A stretch of DNA of 64,000 bases from Pristionchus mayeri (GCA_036245805.1 BTRK01000003.1:24872685-24936684); one strand, 5' to 3'; shown: positions 16,501-28,626, counted from the stretch's first letter. Notes: generated by a model not told the origin, from the letters alone. Numbers and translations: made by a program.

Positions 16501-16918
16501 ATTTCCCAACATATTTAACTAACAACTCACGATGGAAAACGAATGCTCCGTCGATGATTTTCGCCTTTCCAATCAGTCCCTTCTTGTCCTTCTCGCACTT
16601 GTAGTTCTGTAGTGATTTAAATGAAAAATAGAAAATAAAAGATGTATGACTCACAACGATCTGGATTATCTTCGCATTCTCTGAGACCTCTTCGAATTCT
16701 TGGAACGCTGTCTGAAATTAATTGTTTAAATTCGAAAAATCACTATCTGTTTCTTTCTTGTAATTCATGGGTGATTTGAAATGTCTATATGACAAATGCA
16801 TAATTCTGAGAATACGTAATTGGAGTAACATATGAGAACGAAAATTCACATGGATGCATCCTGTGGAGAGGGTGAGTTTTCCATCCTTGAGATACTGCTT
16901 GCACGCGTCAGTAGCCAT
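13586..16918 (-). CDS. rpa-1: RPA1, large subunit of replication protein A
   Basis: Single-stranded DNA-binding protein of replication and repair. Exons read right to left from MATDACKQYLKDGKLTLSTG at 16918. N-terminal OB-fold pieces (TAFQEFEEVSENAKIIQIVV; NYKCEKDKKGLIGKAKIIDG) lie at about 16712-16530. DBD-A/B carry DVAERTYLLVQEN and, at 15153-14840, RVNEVVDVLACIDKVNPVNT and NINFVLWGEQAKNFPEHTEA. DBD-C follows with KGRITTIKADTAIYK (about 14350) and its zinc ribbon CPSENCSKKV with YRCDKC near 14230-14130. The last exons carry RLRFCTRLFRVRAKSE and KYTGFNVETPDYNKLNSVLD, with TGA at 13586-13588. It shares a short bidirectional promoter with CWC25 that contains two E2F words. Introns show long G or C runs (for example 14675-14688, 15043-15052). 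Confidence 0.92.
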
Positions 16919-17362
16919 CTAGATATTATTTAACGTTAATTAACGGAATAAATTCAGCTTATGAAATGATAAATCATTAAAAAAAGTACTGAACAAAGCG
17001 CGGGAAAGCCACTAAATTGCGTCTGTTTCCCGCGCTCTCACTCATTTGAATGCGCGCGTATATCGCTAAATAGAGAGAATAATTCGAAAACCATTTTCAT
17101 GATTCCTTGAAATGTTACCTTTACTATTATCTATTCAAATTCTTTCTTAACAGTGCGGTTAACGTACAAAACGAAATATATGAACGTTTGAATGAATATA
17201 AATGTTAAAAATTAGATGATAACCACCGTAAGTGAATTTCCGTTAAGCAACTGCCACTCACTCGTGTTTCACGTTTGTACGTTTTTGAACGCGTTTTTAT
17301 AGATTGTCATATGGACTTCAATTTCGCGTGTGTATCTGTAATCATGGTATTCTTGTCAGATA
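16919..17362. promoter_or_regulatory. Bidirectional promoter of rpa-1 and CWC25, paired E2F words
   Basis: The 444 bp between the divergent starts contain GCGCGGGAAA at 16998-17007 and its exact reverse complement TTTCCCGCGC at 17026-17035, 18 bp apart. Both match the E2F consensus TTTCCCGC. The right end carries an isolated acceptor (ttcttgtcag, ending 17359) three bases before the CWC25 ATG, which fits a spliced-leader acceptor. Confidence 0.55.
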
Positions 17363-20300
17363 ATGTCCGAACATAAGGGTATTGGATGGATGTACGATGG
17401 AGTTAAAGCGGATGCTCACAGAGAAGACTATCTACTCGGAAAAACGGTGGGAAAAGTTGATGTATTAGTGATAATTTTGTCCTGTCAGATTGACAAGAAC
17501 TTCGAAAAATACTCTGATGCCGTCATCGTCGAGAAAGAAGGTAAACGTTCATATTTTTAATAATTTACATAATTATGGGATATTTATAAATTAATTTAAA
17601 TTGTTATCCTAAGTTTGGCAACTATTTTTCATGATAATTCGATTTTTTCAGAAGCAGTTGATGCTTTGGCTAAGACTCGAGTGGTGGGGACGACATCGTC
17701 GTCGACCTCTAAAATGAGCAGCCTTCCCTTGAATGTAATGAAATCGGAGGATCCTCTCGTGGCTATCAAGGTGAGCTTTATCTTTCCATTATGGCTGTAA
17801 CGCCTTTCACGTTCTTGGTTCTTTTTTTGGAGCTCGCAGAATTTTGTGGCTTTTCATTTATTCTTGCTCGATAGTGTAGTGTAATGTTTCCGAATTTTAT
17901 TTTTTTCCGAGTTGGAATTTCCCAAGTGTCTTATAGCCTGAATAATTGTCATATACATGTTCTGTTTTAGGTAAAAGAAGAATCCAAACGACGTGATGTG
18001 CTGGAAAATCCCCTCACGAAGTTGCGATTTCAAAAGATGATGAAGGAGATGATGGATAAGAAGGTATTCCATATTTTAAATTCATAGGTGGGCGGGGGGT
18101 TGAAGCTGGAAATCGAAAACCGGGGGTGTTTAGGGTCAAAGGGGGGGGGGGGTGATCGTAAATGATCGTTTTTGTGAGAAAATTTTCCAAAAACCAAGGG
18201 TATCCAATACGAAAACCGGGGGTGTTTCACAGCTGGCTTCGATGGTGCCCACCTATGTTTAAATTTATATTTTCGCTCGTACAAACGTTTATTTGTGTCA
18301 GTGGTCAGAAAAGGGGTTGAACCGAGATACTTGGATGTTTGCCTTAGACGATGTTTAATTATGTTTTTCAGTAATGGTGGTCGTGTAGTATTTTATTACG
18401 CAGTACTTACTTATCAAAAGAATATTTCAGCTGAAGAAAGCTGCAAAAAAGACAAGAGGAAAAGAAGGGATCACTCTTCATCCGATGCTCATTCGAGTTC
18501 GGACGAGAAGAGGAAGAAGAAGAAGAAGCACAAGGTATCATCATTCCACTAAAAAAGGCCACCAATGTGAGTGTGAAAGTTTGAAGGGCGTTAATTTGAG
18601 AAAGAGAGAGACGAGTCGGATGATGATCGTGGAAGAAAGGAAAAGAAGAGAAAACGACTGGATTCGTCCCCAGAAGGAGATCACAAGGTTATTTTTTGCA
18701 GCAAGATTGAGCGTGAAATTGTTCGCTTCTTTCTTTACCGGGAGACATTTCAGTGTTGTATCTAGCAATGTATCTTGGACAATTATGTTTTCGGGTTTAG
18801 GATCCTTGTTGAGTGCTTGTGATTCAACTGAAAGTATTTTAGACGAAAGATCATCGTGGAGACGAAAGAAGACATGGAAGGAGATCGGAAGATGGGAGAG
18901 ACGAAAGATGGAGGAGAGAGAAGAGTAGAGAAAGGAGTGAAGAGAGAAGGAGAAGAAGAGATTCAAGTGAGAAAGAGATTAAGAAGAGGAAGAGAAGAGA
19001 CTCTAGTGGAGATGGAAGAGGAAGGAGAAGGGAATGGAATGGAGAAGAGAAGAGGAGGAGGAGAGATTCACATGAGGAGTCGAAGAGAGGAGGAAGGGAT
19101 TCAAGTGAAGAGGATAGAAGAGTGGAGAAAGAGAGTAGAAGAAGAAGAGACTCGAGTGAGGAGAATAGAAATGAACGGAAAGGAGAGAAGGTGGGCAGTT
19201 GAGAATTGGATGCTGTTAGTCAACTTATTTTGCATTATGAATCTTAACATACAAGGGATTGACTTGACCATATCATATATTCAGGACAAGAGGCGTGGTT
19301 TCGATTCTCACATTCCCGCTCATCTCCGGGTATGTCATTATTTCCTGTCTTAAAAACGATTAAATTTATTTAATTGACATTTGTAAGAATGTTGTTTTTA
19401 TTCTCAGTGTTGTAAGTGTTGTTTCTAGCCCGGGTCATCATCTGAAGATGAACAGCAGAAAGATGACTACGATAAGGAAGAGAAGGCTTCTAAGGTGATT
19501 AACTGAGCGGAACGGGGATGATATCGGTGGTTCTCCTTTTGTAGCAGGGCTGGGCAAGTCGGAAATGGGAAACTTTACATGAAATTAATATAAAATACGT
19601 TACTTAAAGTAATATTAATCTTTTGATCTTCACCTAACGACTGAAATGATATCTATATAGTTGAATATTGGTTCGCATATATATTTTTAATTTTTTTATT
19701 GAAATTTCCTACTCTGAAAATTGAAAAGAAACTTTTCACCTTCAATGAATGTCTATCGAGTTAAGTAGTGATATTTTACGAAACTAATCATCTTACAGTT
19801 TCGTAAAATATCTCTACTTAAAGTTACCCAAGAAGGACGAAATTGACCCATTATTTTTTGTCCTCCATCGAATAGCGGATGGTTGAATTAGTATAGAATG
19901 AATGTACAAAAATGCTAAAAATCAATAATAGCCTCAAGGGAAAGCCGGAAATGATCAGCGCTCTCTCATTTTTGCATACTCTCTCGTACACGCGACGGGA
20001 TCAGGGTTTCGTCCTTGTTGGGTAACTTTAACTCGATAATTATTTATATAAACAAATCTCTACTTATTTATATAAACAAATAGGTGAATCAATTTCCTTA
20101 TTTTTCATTATGCATATTTGTTGTTTATGACGATTTAATATGATTTTTAAACATTTTTGTTTTTCAGGCAAAATGGGAGGGATACGGTCTGGTTGGAGGG
20201 AAGAAAAAGGAAAAGTCGGATGAGGTTCGTCATTCACAATTAATAGTTATATTGTTTTTCAATGTGTGTTTAAATGCTTTATTTTTGCAGAAAGAGATGA

Positions 20301-22643
20301 AGAATCCATACGAATTGAAGCGAATCCCCAAATTCACTGTGCATGAGAAAAGCGAGAGGAAGAGGCCGTTGACGGAGGAAGAGAAGGCTGCCAAACTGAA
20401 GGAGATGGAGGTCAGAGTCATCCTCCCTCTAATCTATTTCATTCATTTTTATTCTAATATACAAAATCAAACAATAGCAGTCTTTTAATAATTCAAATAC
20501 TTTATATACTTATTCAACCATATAGTTGAATAAGCCAAACAATACTCGAATTAACAAAACATAGTTTTTTGTTTTACTTTGTCAGAATGACCGACAAGGA
20601 GGGGCGAAAGCCCAATGGAGCACAGCTGGACTGGGAGGGCCTAGATGCGTTGAAATACCGTACCCAGAATAACGGTCTATATTACCAATCGGTATATAAA
20701 GTCCCCAGAACTTTCGTAACTTTCGTAAAAGGTCAGGTTCAGTTCCTTGAGTGGCACATATCAGGTTGGCATGAAAGTCTTTGTCACTTTTTCAAAACTT
20801 TATTTCTTTGAGGAAACAATATCATGAGTTCAATTATAATTGCCCACTTTATTGACAATACGTGCCCAATGTACCTGCAATTTATGGATCCCCTCCCTTT
20901 AGAACCGGACTGGGTGTGAATGAAAGTATTGCTCGAGTTCAACCTCGAGACTTCCACGTGAATTGAAGGCCCTACCTCAAACGGCATGGGTCAGGTCAGC
21001 AAAAAGCCACTAATCGGAAGGGGCCAAGTCAGGAGAATACGGGGGGTAAGGGAGAACCATCCGTCCATATCCAGCCAGTTCCTGCTTGACTTGATTGGAG
21101 TCCTGGGGACGGGGGTCATTTTGCTGATTATACACTTTCTTGTCCTTCAGCATTGAACGATCGACTTCAATCTTCAAATTCTGTAATTGTGAGACGTACT
21201 TGGCCCCGGTGATTGTCATGCCTTCAGGTAGTAGCTCCGAGTAGATCACGCCATCCACTCCACACAACATAGAAAAACGTATTTTTCTTGAGGTGCAGGT
21301 CATGTTTGGGGATACCCTGTGGAATCTCTCCTTCTCCAACCCACTCGGCTCTAATGTGGTTGTTATCGTAGAGGACTCACTTCTCATTCCCCGTTATGAG
21401 CCGTTCCAGCCATCGATCCCCACATCGGAGAATGAGGAAAATATTGGAATCGTCGACTCGAAGGTCATGACTGGCTTGGATCAGATCATGGGATTTTAAT
21501 CGACCGATTAATTTCTTCATTCCAAGATATCTCAATCCTTCTTTGACAGTGCAATGGTGGACTCTAAGTGCAATAGTCATTTCACGGGCATTTTGAAATG
21601 GGCTCGTTTAAGCAGCTTTCTACAAAGGTCTCAAAATGTATCAAACGCGGTCTCCCAGATCGATCATCATCATAGAGGGAAAAGTCGTCTTCTTCGGAGA
21701 GATGGATCCAATTCCTGCAGGCGTTGTAGAGGGGGCATGTGCGTGATAAACATTCTTCAGTAGGGTCTCCGAATCCTTCATCGTGGTGTAGGATAGAGAG
21801 AGGCAAAGCAGAACATGTCGGACGTGAGTGGCACCTGTAACATACATCGCTGTTCTACTAGAGCTTGATTGAAGGAAAAGGAATGGGAAGTTGTTTACTA
21901 TAAAGGCCAATCACTGACTGTTATTCACTAGGAACGAGGCAACACCAAAGGGCATTTGCTGCGAGCAGTGTAAAAACAAAACCAGTGACAAAGACTTTCA
22001 TGCCAACCTAATATTTCAAAGAAAAATTCTAATCGATTTCAACATTATTCTGAAGTTTCTACCGTACGGTAGGTTGCAGTAGTCATTTTGAGATTGATTA
22101 AGGATTTTGTTAAAAAAATGCGTGGCTCAGGGAACTGGATTACTATAACTGGGATACTGTATCAACGATTGTGTACGGTACTCCTATGTTGCTATGCCGC
22201 CTTACAAACTGCGCTGCCTTTGGCTTTTGTCATTTTCTATTACGACTATATTGGTAACATGAAAATTTACGACGCTGGACTCGTGTGGGTAGTGATGCCT
22301 ATCTACTGAAACTTTGATTGGAGATGAACGCGAAGTGGAGAGATGACGTGCGAGTATCGAATGAGAAACGAACTCGATTGGAAGAGGAAGCGGAAGAGAA
22401 GGATGACGATGGAAGACCCGCTTCATTTGTCAAACCTCTCCTCAACAGTGTAGCCGGTGAGATCGAAGGGAGGGTGTGGGGCAGAGGAGATCGCATTGAA
22501 ATTACTGTCTTTTATTTCTATTTATATGGCTAATTTAATATTGATTTGAATGAGTTATTCTAGACGAACTCTCGATGGAAGACCGATTGAAGCAGAGGAA
22601 GAAGCAGCTGCAGAGAGGACATGGATACATGGACAAACTGTAA
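17363..22643 (+). CDS. cwc-25: CWC25-like spliceosomal step-one factor
   Basis: CWC25 joins the catalytic spliceosome and promotes the first transesterification. Exon 1 (17363-17446) carries GWMYDGVKADAHREDYLLGK, matching the family's WMYQG...NRDEYLLGR block. Next come DKNFEKYSDAVIVEKE (17489-17540), EDPLVAIK (17652-17770) and KEESKRRDVLENPLTKLRFQ (17971-18063). A Lys/Arg/Ser-rich middle follows, with exons at 19285-19329, 19430-19494 (SSSEDEQQKDDYDKEEK) and 20169-20225 (GYGLVGGKK). The conserved C-terminus is KRPLTEEEKAAKLKEME (20291-20410), MNAKWRDD (22324-22456) and DELSMEDRLKQRKKQ (22564-22643). Exons between 18430 and 19280 are not resolved. The family's N-terminal domain (KSWHP-type) is missing. 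Introns hold MITEs and a mariner; the intron 20411-22323 is the largest. Confidence 0.85.
18083..18257. mobile_element. Short element with 11-bp terminal inverted repeats
   Basis: It is bounded by CATAGGTGGGC (18083-18093) and its complement GCCCACCTATG (18247-18257), inside a CWC25 intron. The interior repeats the words CGAAAACCGGGGGTGTTT twice and has a G run. It is non-coding and looks like a MITE; no second copy was seen in the window. Confidence 0.6.
19761..19821. repeat. 61-bp hairpin bounded by TTAA
   Basis: TTAAGTAGTGATATTTTACG and its near-perfect complement flank an 11-bp loop. The right TTAA is shared with the start of the neighbouring MITE, suggesting insertion at a TTAA already inside, or at the end of, this hairpin. 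Confidence 0.6.
19818..20031. mobile_element. TTAA-flanked MITE, copy 1
   Basis: A 214-bp element starts TTAAAGTTACCCAAGAAGG and ends with the complementary sequence; the 25-bp terminal inverted repeats have one mismatch. It lies in a CWC25 intron. A related copy is at 58381-58614. TTAA ends suggest piggyBac-type mobilisation, which is an inference from the target site alone. Confidence 0.85.
20761..22011 (-). mobile_element. Inactivated mariner transposon
   Basis: Terminal inverted repeats TCAGGTTGGCATGAAAGTCT (20761 on) and its complement ending at about 22010 bound a 1.25-kb element, a normal mariner size, in a CWC25 intron next to TA dinucleotides. Transposase pieces read on the - strand in several frames: THVRHVLLCL and DDDRSGRP (DNA-binding part), RLITGNEK, GVIYSELLPEGMTITGAKY and YPPYSPDLAPSD. 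The usual TGDEKW is TGNEK here, so the first catalytic Asp is Asn. Frames are broken several times, so it cannot encode active transposase. It is oriented opposite to its host gene. Confidence 0.9.
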
Positions 22644-22756
22644 TCACCCTTCCGTCCAGCCAACCGTTTAGTATCTGACGAGTGCCTTATTCTCTAAATT
22701 TGTTTGTTTTAAACTTAAATTGTTGCCGATAAAATAATATATTATATTTTCAATTA

Positions 22757-22884
22757 GTGTGCACTTGTGATGCCAAAACGGCGCGCACTCTCCTCTTTTC
22801 ACACGCTCTCTCGCCGGTCAGACAGAACGAGAGAGCGTGTGAAACGAGGAGAGCGCGCGCCGTTTTGTCACTAATGGTGTGCAC
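22757..22884. repeat. GC-rich hairpin, 57-bp arms
   Basis: Left arm 22757-22813 and right arm 22828-22884 are near-complementary around a 14-bp loop, including AAAACGGCGCGC against GCGCGCCGTTTT and CACACGCTCTCTCG against CGAGAGAGCGTGTG. It sits about 110 bp after the CWC25 stop. It could be a small fold-back element; a role in 3'-end formation is only a possibility. Confidence 0.75.
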
Positions 22885-24267
22885 CTCAACGATATGAAAT
22901 ATATGAGGTTAGATTCCATTCTGAGTATTTGGAATCGCTCTGATTAGCTCGAGAAAGGGCAAAGAAGGATGTACTTGAGAGAGCCAGGGAGAGAGTTCTC
23001 TGGTCGACTCACAATGGTGGGGTCACTGTTCCCTCTCTCCCCTCTCCCATAGACCACACTGAATCGATGGAGGGAGGGGATCTGTCTGTTCTCCCCCTTC
23101 AATAGTCAGCTGGCAGTCTTCCCTGTACTACCATTTCCACCCCCTCTTTCTCATCCATTGATCGATCGCCCTCCTCTCTTTAGATTGCCCTTTCCATACA
23201 CGAGAAGTGAGTCACCTTCTCCATCCCTTTCTGACTACCATCTACTTGTGTCATAACCAGAAGTCTCTTTCTCCCTTCCTTCTATTCCAAGTCGATGGTA
23301 GTGCCAGCTATGGCAAGACAATTCGTGTACAATTCCTCCTTTCGCTGAGTCATTCATTTGTCGTTCTCTTTGGGTGAATGCTCATTCATACCCTTCCCTC
23401 GGGAATTCTTCCTCTTCACTTGCGAAAGTTGCCCCGGCTTTCTTTTATCATATGCCCTGCAATATTACTGCTCTAGACTTAGTTACTTAATCCGAATATT
23501 TTTATTTGTATTTATATTAAGTATTGATATTGATCTTCTGTGTAGCAATTGATTATTGAAAGTAGATTATGAGCTTATTTTCACAATAGTGCAGAATGGA
23601 ATATGAGTGAAGAGGGGATCTCTTTCGAAATGCAAGGGGGTGGATGGAGGAGACTCGCTTACACTCACACTAGATGCCTTCTCTCTTGCCAGTGACCCTC
23701 TCTGAGACCCCTCGACTCTCTTCTCTTCCTCCCTTTCTCCTCCCTCCCTCCCTCCCTCCCTATCATTCGCCCGCCTACTCATTCCTTCGATGCTTTCACT
23801 CTCCTTATCTCTCCACTCTCTCCGATATCCATTCTTTCTCACTCATTGTATCAGTTACCATTTAACCATTTCTATCCTAAATACTTATTAGATTGATCCT
23901 TAAACATTAATATATTTTGAAAGGAACCCCCCCCCCCCCCGTGAAAATTTGCTTTCTTTGTTTGGAGTTTCATATTGCGATTAGAGTAGTTGTTAATGTG
24001 ATTGGTGATGAGTAATGAATGAGTGGTTCTCCCTGCTGAGTGTCCCTCCCAGTCCTCTTTCTGTTCTCAACGAGCATTACAATGCATCTTCCATCGCTCC
24101 CTCCCATCCATCCACCGCCTCTCTTTTCCTCTCCTCTCTCTCCATCTCCTTTCCTTTTTCACGCCTTATTCATTAATCGATATTGCAATCATTCTACTGA
24201 TCACTCCTCTTCCTTCCAGAGTAGTCTCCTCCTCCTGATCGATCTCCTCGATCGATAGTGAGTGTAG
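22885..24267. other. Intergenic region upstream of integrin beta
   Basis: No gene can be supported. The stretch includes a C run at 23928-23940 and pyrimidine-rich sequence near 23690-23770 and 24040-24160. It should contain the integrin promoter. Confidence 0.6.
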
Positions 24268-27200
24268 ATGGGAGGATTGTCTCTCTTCGTGGGCAGTCTT
24301 CTGCTCCTCTCTCTCCATGCTGCAGATGTGGGAGACAGATATCAGGACGGCAAAGGTGAGCACCCCTTCCCTTCCTTAGACTATCTAAAGTCAGATGTGT
24401 AAATATGGGAGAGTATCTACTGTGATTGCATTTGCAGTGACGGGGGAGTTCCTGGAGAAGAAGGAGTTCCCGTGCCATTCCCTCTCCAGAGACAACTACA
24501 CCTGCAGTGGATGCATACAACTGCACGAATCGTGTGCATGGTGCAACCATCCCGTGAGTAGAGGGGAGGGGAAGGGAGAAGGAGGAGGGGAGGAGGAGGA
24601 ATGCCTTGCAGGACTTCGATTCTAAGAAGCAGTATGCCCGTTGTGATCAGCCTTCGAAGTTGATCGAGCACGGATGTCCAGAGGATTCAGTGGAGAACCC
24701 GCAGACGAGACTAGTCATCGATCAGGTGAGAGGAGGGGGGGGGGGGAAGAGGGGGGAGGGAGGGGAAGGAATGATGAGTGAGTGTGCAGGACGAAGAGTT
24801 GTCTGACCACGGGGAGCAGATCGACGAGAAGGAGGCTGTGCAGCTGAAGCCGCAGGAGATGCACGTGTGGGTGCGACCCCGTGAGTTACCTCCCCCTCCC
24901 CTCTCACTACTGTCGAAGGGAGAAAGCCGATTATGAGACTCATTGATTGGATAAATCTAGGGGCTGTTGCCTGGAGAATATGAAATGAATTGGATTACTT
25001 GCAGACTCGCAAGTTCGTTTCAACGTGACGTACAAGCAGGCAGTTGACTACCCTGTCGATCTCTACTACATGATGGATCTCTCCCTCTCGATGAGTGACG
25101 ACAGAGACAAACTCTCCCAGTTGGGAGATCTCCTCGGTAGGCACCCCTCCCCTCCCCCCCTGTGGGACTTTCCTTTGAATTGACACTCGCATCGGCACTT
25201 GGCCGCATGATAAAAAAAGTAGCCTTCTGTAGGATTTTCGCATTCTGTGAGAGAGAAAGAGGGGGGGGGGGCTCACTGAATCACTTGGTCGTTTGTCTCG
25301 ATAGGGAGAACCCTCATTGCAGCTGAGAGAATGCAGCAGATCACGAAAAACTTCCGTCTGGGATTCGGATCATTCATCGACAAGAAGATCATGCCATTCA
25401 TCGACCCTCGCATCGAGAAGCAACTCTCCCCCTGCTACAACATGCAGTGCCCTCCCCCTTATGGATTCAAGCATCAGGTGAGGGAGAGAGAGAATAAGGG
25501 AGGGGGAGGGAGGGGGGAGTGGTGATGGAATGGGAAACCTCTCTCAGATGACGTTGACGACGAACACGGCGAAGTTCAAGAGTGAGGTGCAGAAGGCAGA
25601 GATCTCTGGTAATCTGGATGCCCCCGAAGGAGGATTCGATGCCGTCGTCCAGGCACTCATGTGCAATGTAAGTCGCAGAGAGGGAATGGAGAGTGATTGG
25701 AAGGGGGGAGGGGGGGGAGGGAATGAATGCATCCAAGTAACCATTGTGACTCGACTGAAGATGTCTTCACAGGAGCCAGGATGGAGGGAGAAAGCCCGCA
25801 AGATGCTCGTCTTCTCCACTGACGCTGGATTCCATTTCGCTGGCGATGGAAGAGTGAGTAATGGGAATGAGGAAGTGGAGTAGTCGAAGGCATCCCTGAT
25901 CTATCCATGCACTCACTGCCGTCTACCAATCTATCCCCATATCCTTGCAGTTGGCTGGTCTCATCGAGCCGAACGACGGGCAATGTCATCTGGACAAGGA
26001 TGGATACTACACTGAGACAGTGAAGCAGGACTACCCATCCGTCTCCCTCCTCCACAAGATAATCAAGGAGAGGAAGGCCAATGTCATCTTCGCCGTCACT
26101 AAGGAACATCAGGATCTGTACTCGCAAGTGAGGAAACGGGAAGGAAGGGGAGGGGTCTGTTTAAAACTTTAAAAAAACATAGGAAAGTTGGCTGATTGAG
26201 AAGAGAAGTGGTATGATAATAAGTGACAGGCTGATCTCTCTCTCTTCAGCTGTCGCAAGCCCTTCCGGACGTTTCTTCCTCAGTGGGAGTACTCGCGAAT
26301 GACTCGAGGAACATCGTCGAGTTGATCGCCTCCGAGTACCTAAAGATATCTGAGAAGGTTAGTCTCCCCCCCTCGCCCTCCCCCTGTTCTCTCTATGTTC
26401 TCGCTGTTTTTGATCTAATATTCGTAAACTCATTAGCTCCTTTTAATACCACTCCCTAATCCCTTCCTTCCAGATCATCATGGTGGACAATGCGAATGTG
26501 AGCGATGGACTGGTTCTCACCTACCGCAGTCGATGTCTCGAGTCTGTTCATCTTTCATCTATCAATATTCATCCTAAATATCCGCAGGCCATTTAGCATT
26601 AATCTCTTTTCATATATTTCTTCAAAACAGTATTGACATGACGTCAAATTGTGTGATAATGAATGTGCATTTAATTTGCTCTCCTTGCAGTCCCGCTTCT
26701 TCCCTCCAGGAAACGAATGTCTGTGAGGGAATCAAGGTCGGAGATGACGTCAACTTCGAGGTACGAGAGGGAGAGGGGGGGGGGGAGGGTGGGAGAGATG
26801 GTCTCCTCTCAGGTGACACTGGAGGCGACTCACTGCGTGGACAAGCGTGACTTCGTGCTTCGAATCGGTCCCTCTGGACTGGATGACGCCCTCGTTGTCA
26901 ATGTACACGTCCTGTGTGACTGTGACTGCGAGAGAGAGGTATGAGGGAGGAGGGGGGAGGAGGGGGAGGGAGGGGTCTTCCCTGCAGTCCTTGAGTGGTG
27001 GTCGTTGAGGATCGAATCGTGCACGATTCTTCCCTCTGCAATGGGGGAGATCTCGTGTGTGGAGTGTGCAGATGCGTGGGAGGGAATGTGGGCAAGTACT
27101 GCGAGTGCAATCGACCAGGAATGAGCACGGCTGCCCTCAATGAGAAGTGCAAGAGGTACGGTAGATGGGGGAGAGGGGTACGGTAGTCATCCATCATCCC

Positions 27201-28626
27201 CGCAGGACCAACGAATCGGCCATCTGTGAGGGACGAGGAATCTGCAACTGTGGAAGATGCGAGTGCATCCAGAGACTTGTGAGAGCAGTCTTGAGGAGGA
27301 AATGGAAGAGTTTCGTTTAGAACCCCGAGGAGCAGATCTCAGGGGAATTCTGCGAGTGCGACAACTTCAATTGCCCCCGCCATGATAGGAAGATATGTGC
27401 AGGGAATGGAGTGTGCAACTGCGGACAGTGCACCTGCAAACCAGGATGGACTGGTGAGTGGAGGGGAGGGGGGGAGGGGGGGAGGGGGGGAGGAGAGGAG
27501 AGACTGTGGTGCAGGTCGTGCATGCGAGTGTCCCATCTCGACTGACTCGTGTCTCTCTGCCAATGGGAAGATATGCAATGGGAAGGGAGAATGCATCTGT
27601 GGACGATGCAGGTGAGAAGAGGGGGGGGGGCAGTGATTCACTCTCCTCTTCAGATGCTTCACAGATACTCCCGATGGCAGACGCTACTCTGGTCCTCACT
27701 GTGAGATCTGCCCCGTCAGTCCCTTTTCCCTCATTCTTTTTCTTCGTTTAATCTCTTTCAGGTCCTAGTTCAGATACGATTTTTATGAAAACAAATAAAT
27801 TTCTATATATTTAACTTATGTTCTCATCGAGAAAGGGTTGCGAACATTTCTTCACTTCGCTCGGTATCTTCCCATGGGAGGATGGAATGGCGGGATGATC
27901 TCTCCTTCCTTCCAGACATGTCCTACGAAGTGCATCGAGTACAAGCCGTGTGTGATGTGTCAGATGTGGAAGACTGGTCCATACAACGAGGAGAAGTGTG
28001 CAGAGTGCCCCTTCACTGTCATCCCTGTGGATGAACTGCCGGGTGAGTAGAGGGAAGTCCCTCCCTCACTCCTCTCCCTTCTCAGTTCTCAACGACACGA
28101 CATCGTGCCAGTTCGTCGACCCTGCCGATGACTGCACCTTCTACTACCTGTACTACTACGATGAGGGCAGAGACAATGCCACTGTCTGGGTGAAGAGACA
28201 CAAGGGTCAGTCCCCCCCCTCCCCCTCCTCCCCCCCCTCCCCCCCTCCCTCTGCAGACTGTCCTCCCCCCCTCCCCCCCTCCCTCTCCCCTCCCCTCCCT
28301 CTGCAGACTGTCCTCCCCCCGTGCCCGTACTCGCCATCGTCTTGGGTGTCATCGCGGGCATCGTCATTCTGGGAATTCTCCTTCTCCTTCTCTGGAAGTT
28401 GCTGACGATCCTCCACGACAGAGCGGAGTACGCCAAGTTCGCCAATGAGAGACTAATGGCCAAGTGGGATACGGTGAGTGCCCCTTCCACCCATGGTTGA
28501 ACTGGAGATGACTCATCACTCACATGTATTCCATCCAATGACGAGGTTCCATTTCAGAATGAGAATCCGATCTACAAGCAGGCGACGACTACCTTCCAGA
28601 ATCCTGCTTACCAGAAGCAGAAGTAG
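24268..28626 (+). CDS. pat-3: Integrin beta subunit (PAT-3 type)
   Basis: Cell-surface adhesion receptor subunit that pairs with alpha integrins and links matrix to actin. The 22-exon model begins with a signal peptide ([20 protein letters not shown]). A PSI domain follows ([16 protein letters not shown]). The beta-I domain has its MIDAS motif DLSLSMSDD (25005-25136), [12 protein letters not shown], and [20 protein letters not shown] (25548-25667). Hybrid-domain exons carry [12 protein letters not shown]. Four Cys-rich EGF-like modules lie at 27010-27714 (for example [56 protein letters not shown]). The TM helix and tail are in 28307-28473 ([20 protein letters not shown], then KLLTILHDR) and the last exon has the NPIY and NPAY motifs that bind talin and kindlin. 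Stop at 28626. Odd points: a GAG acceptor at 27009 and a duplicated acceptor before the TM exon. Confidence 0.96.

Noticed and set aside
18485..19200. Very basic or acidic long frames in the CWC25 middle
   Set aside because: All three frames of this purine-rich stretch are open, so exon choice cannot be made from sequence alone.
20575..20690. Open + frame in a CWC25 intron reading MTDKEGRKPNGAQLDWEG
   Set aside because: It would interrupt the conserved KEME to MNAKW junction of CWC25 and matches no known domain; perhaps a fragment of an inserted element.
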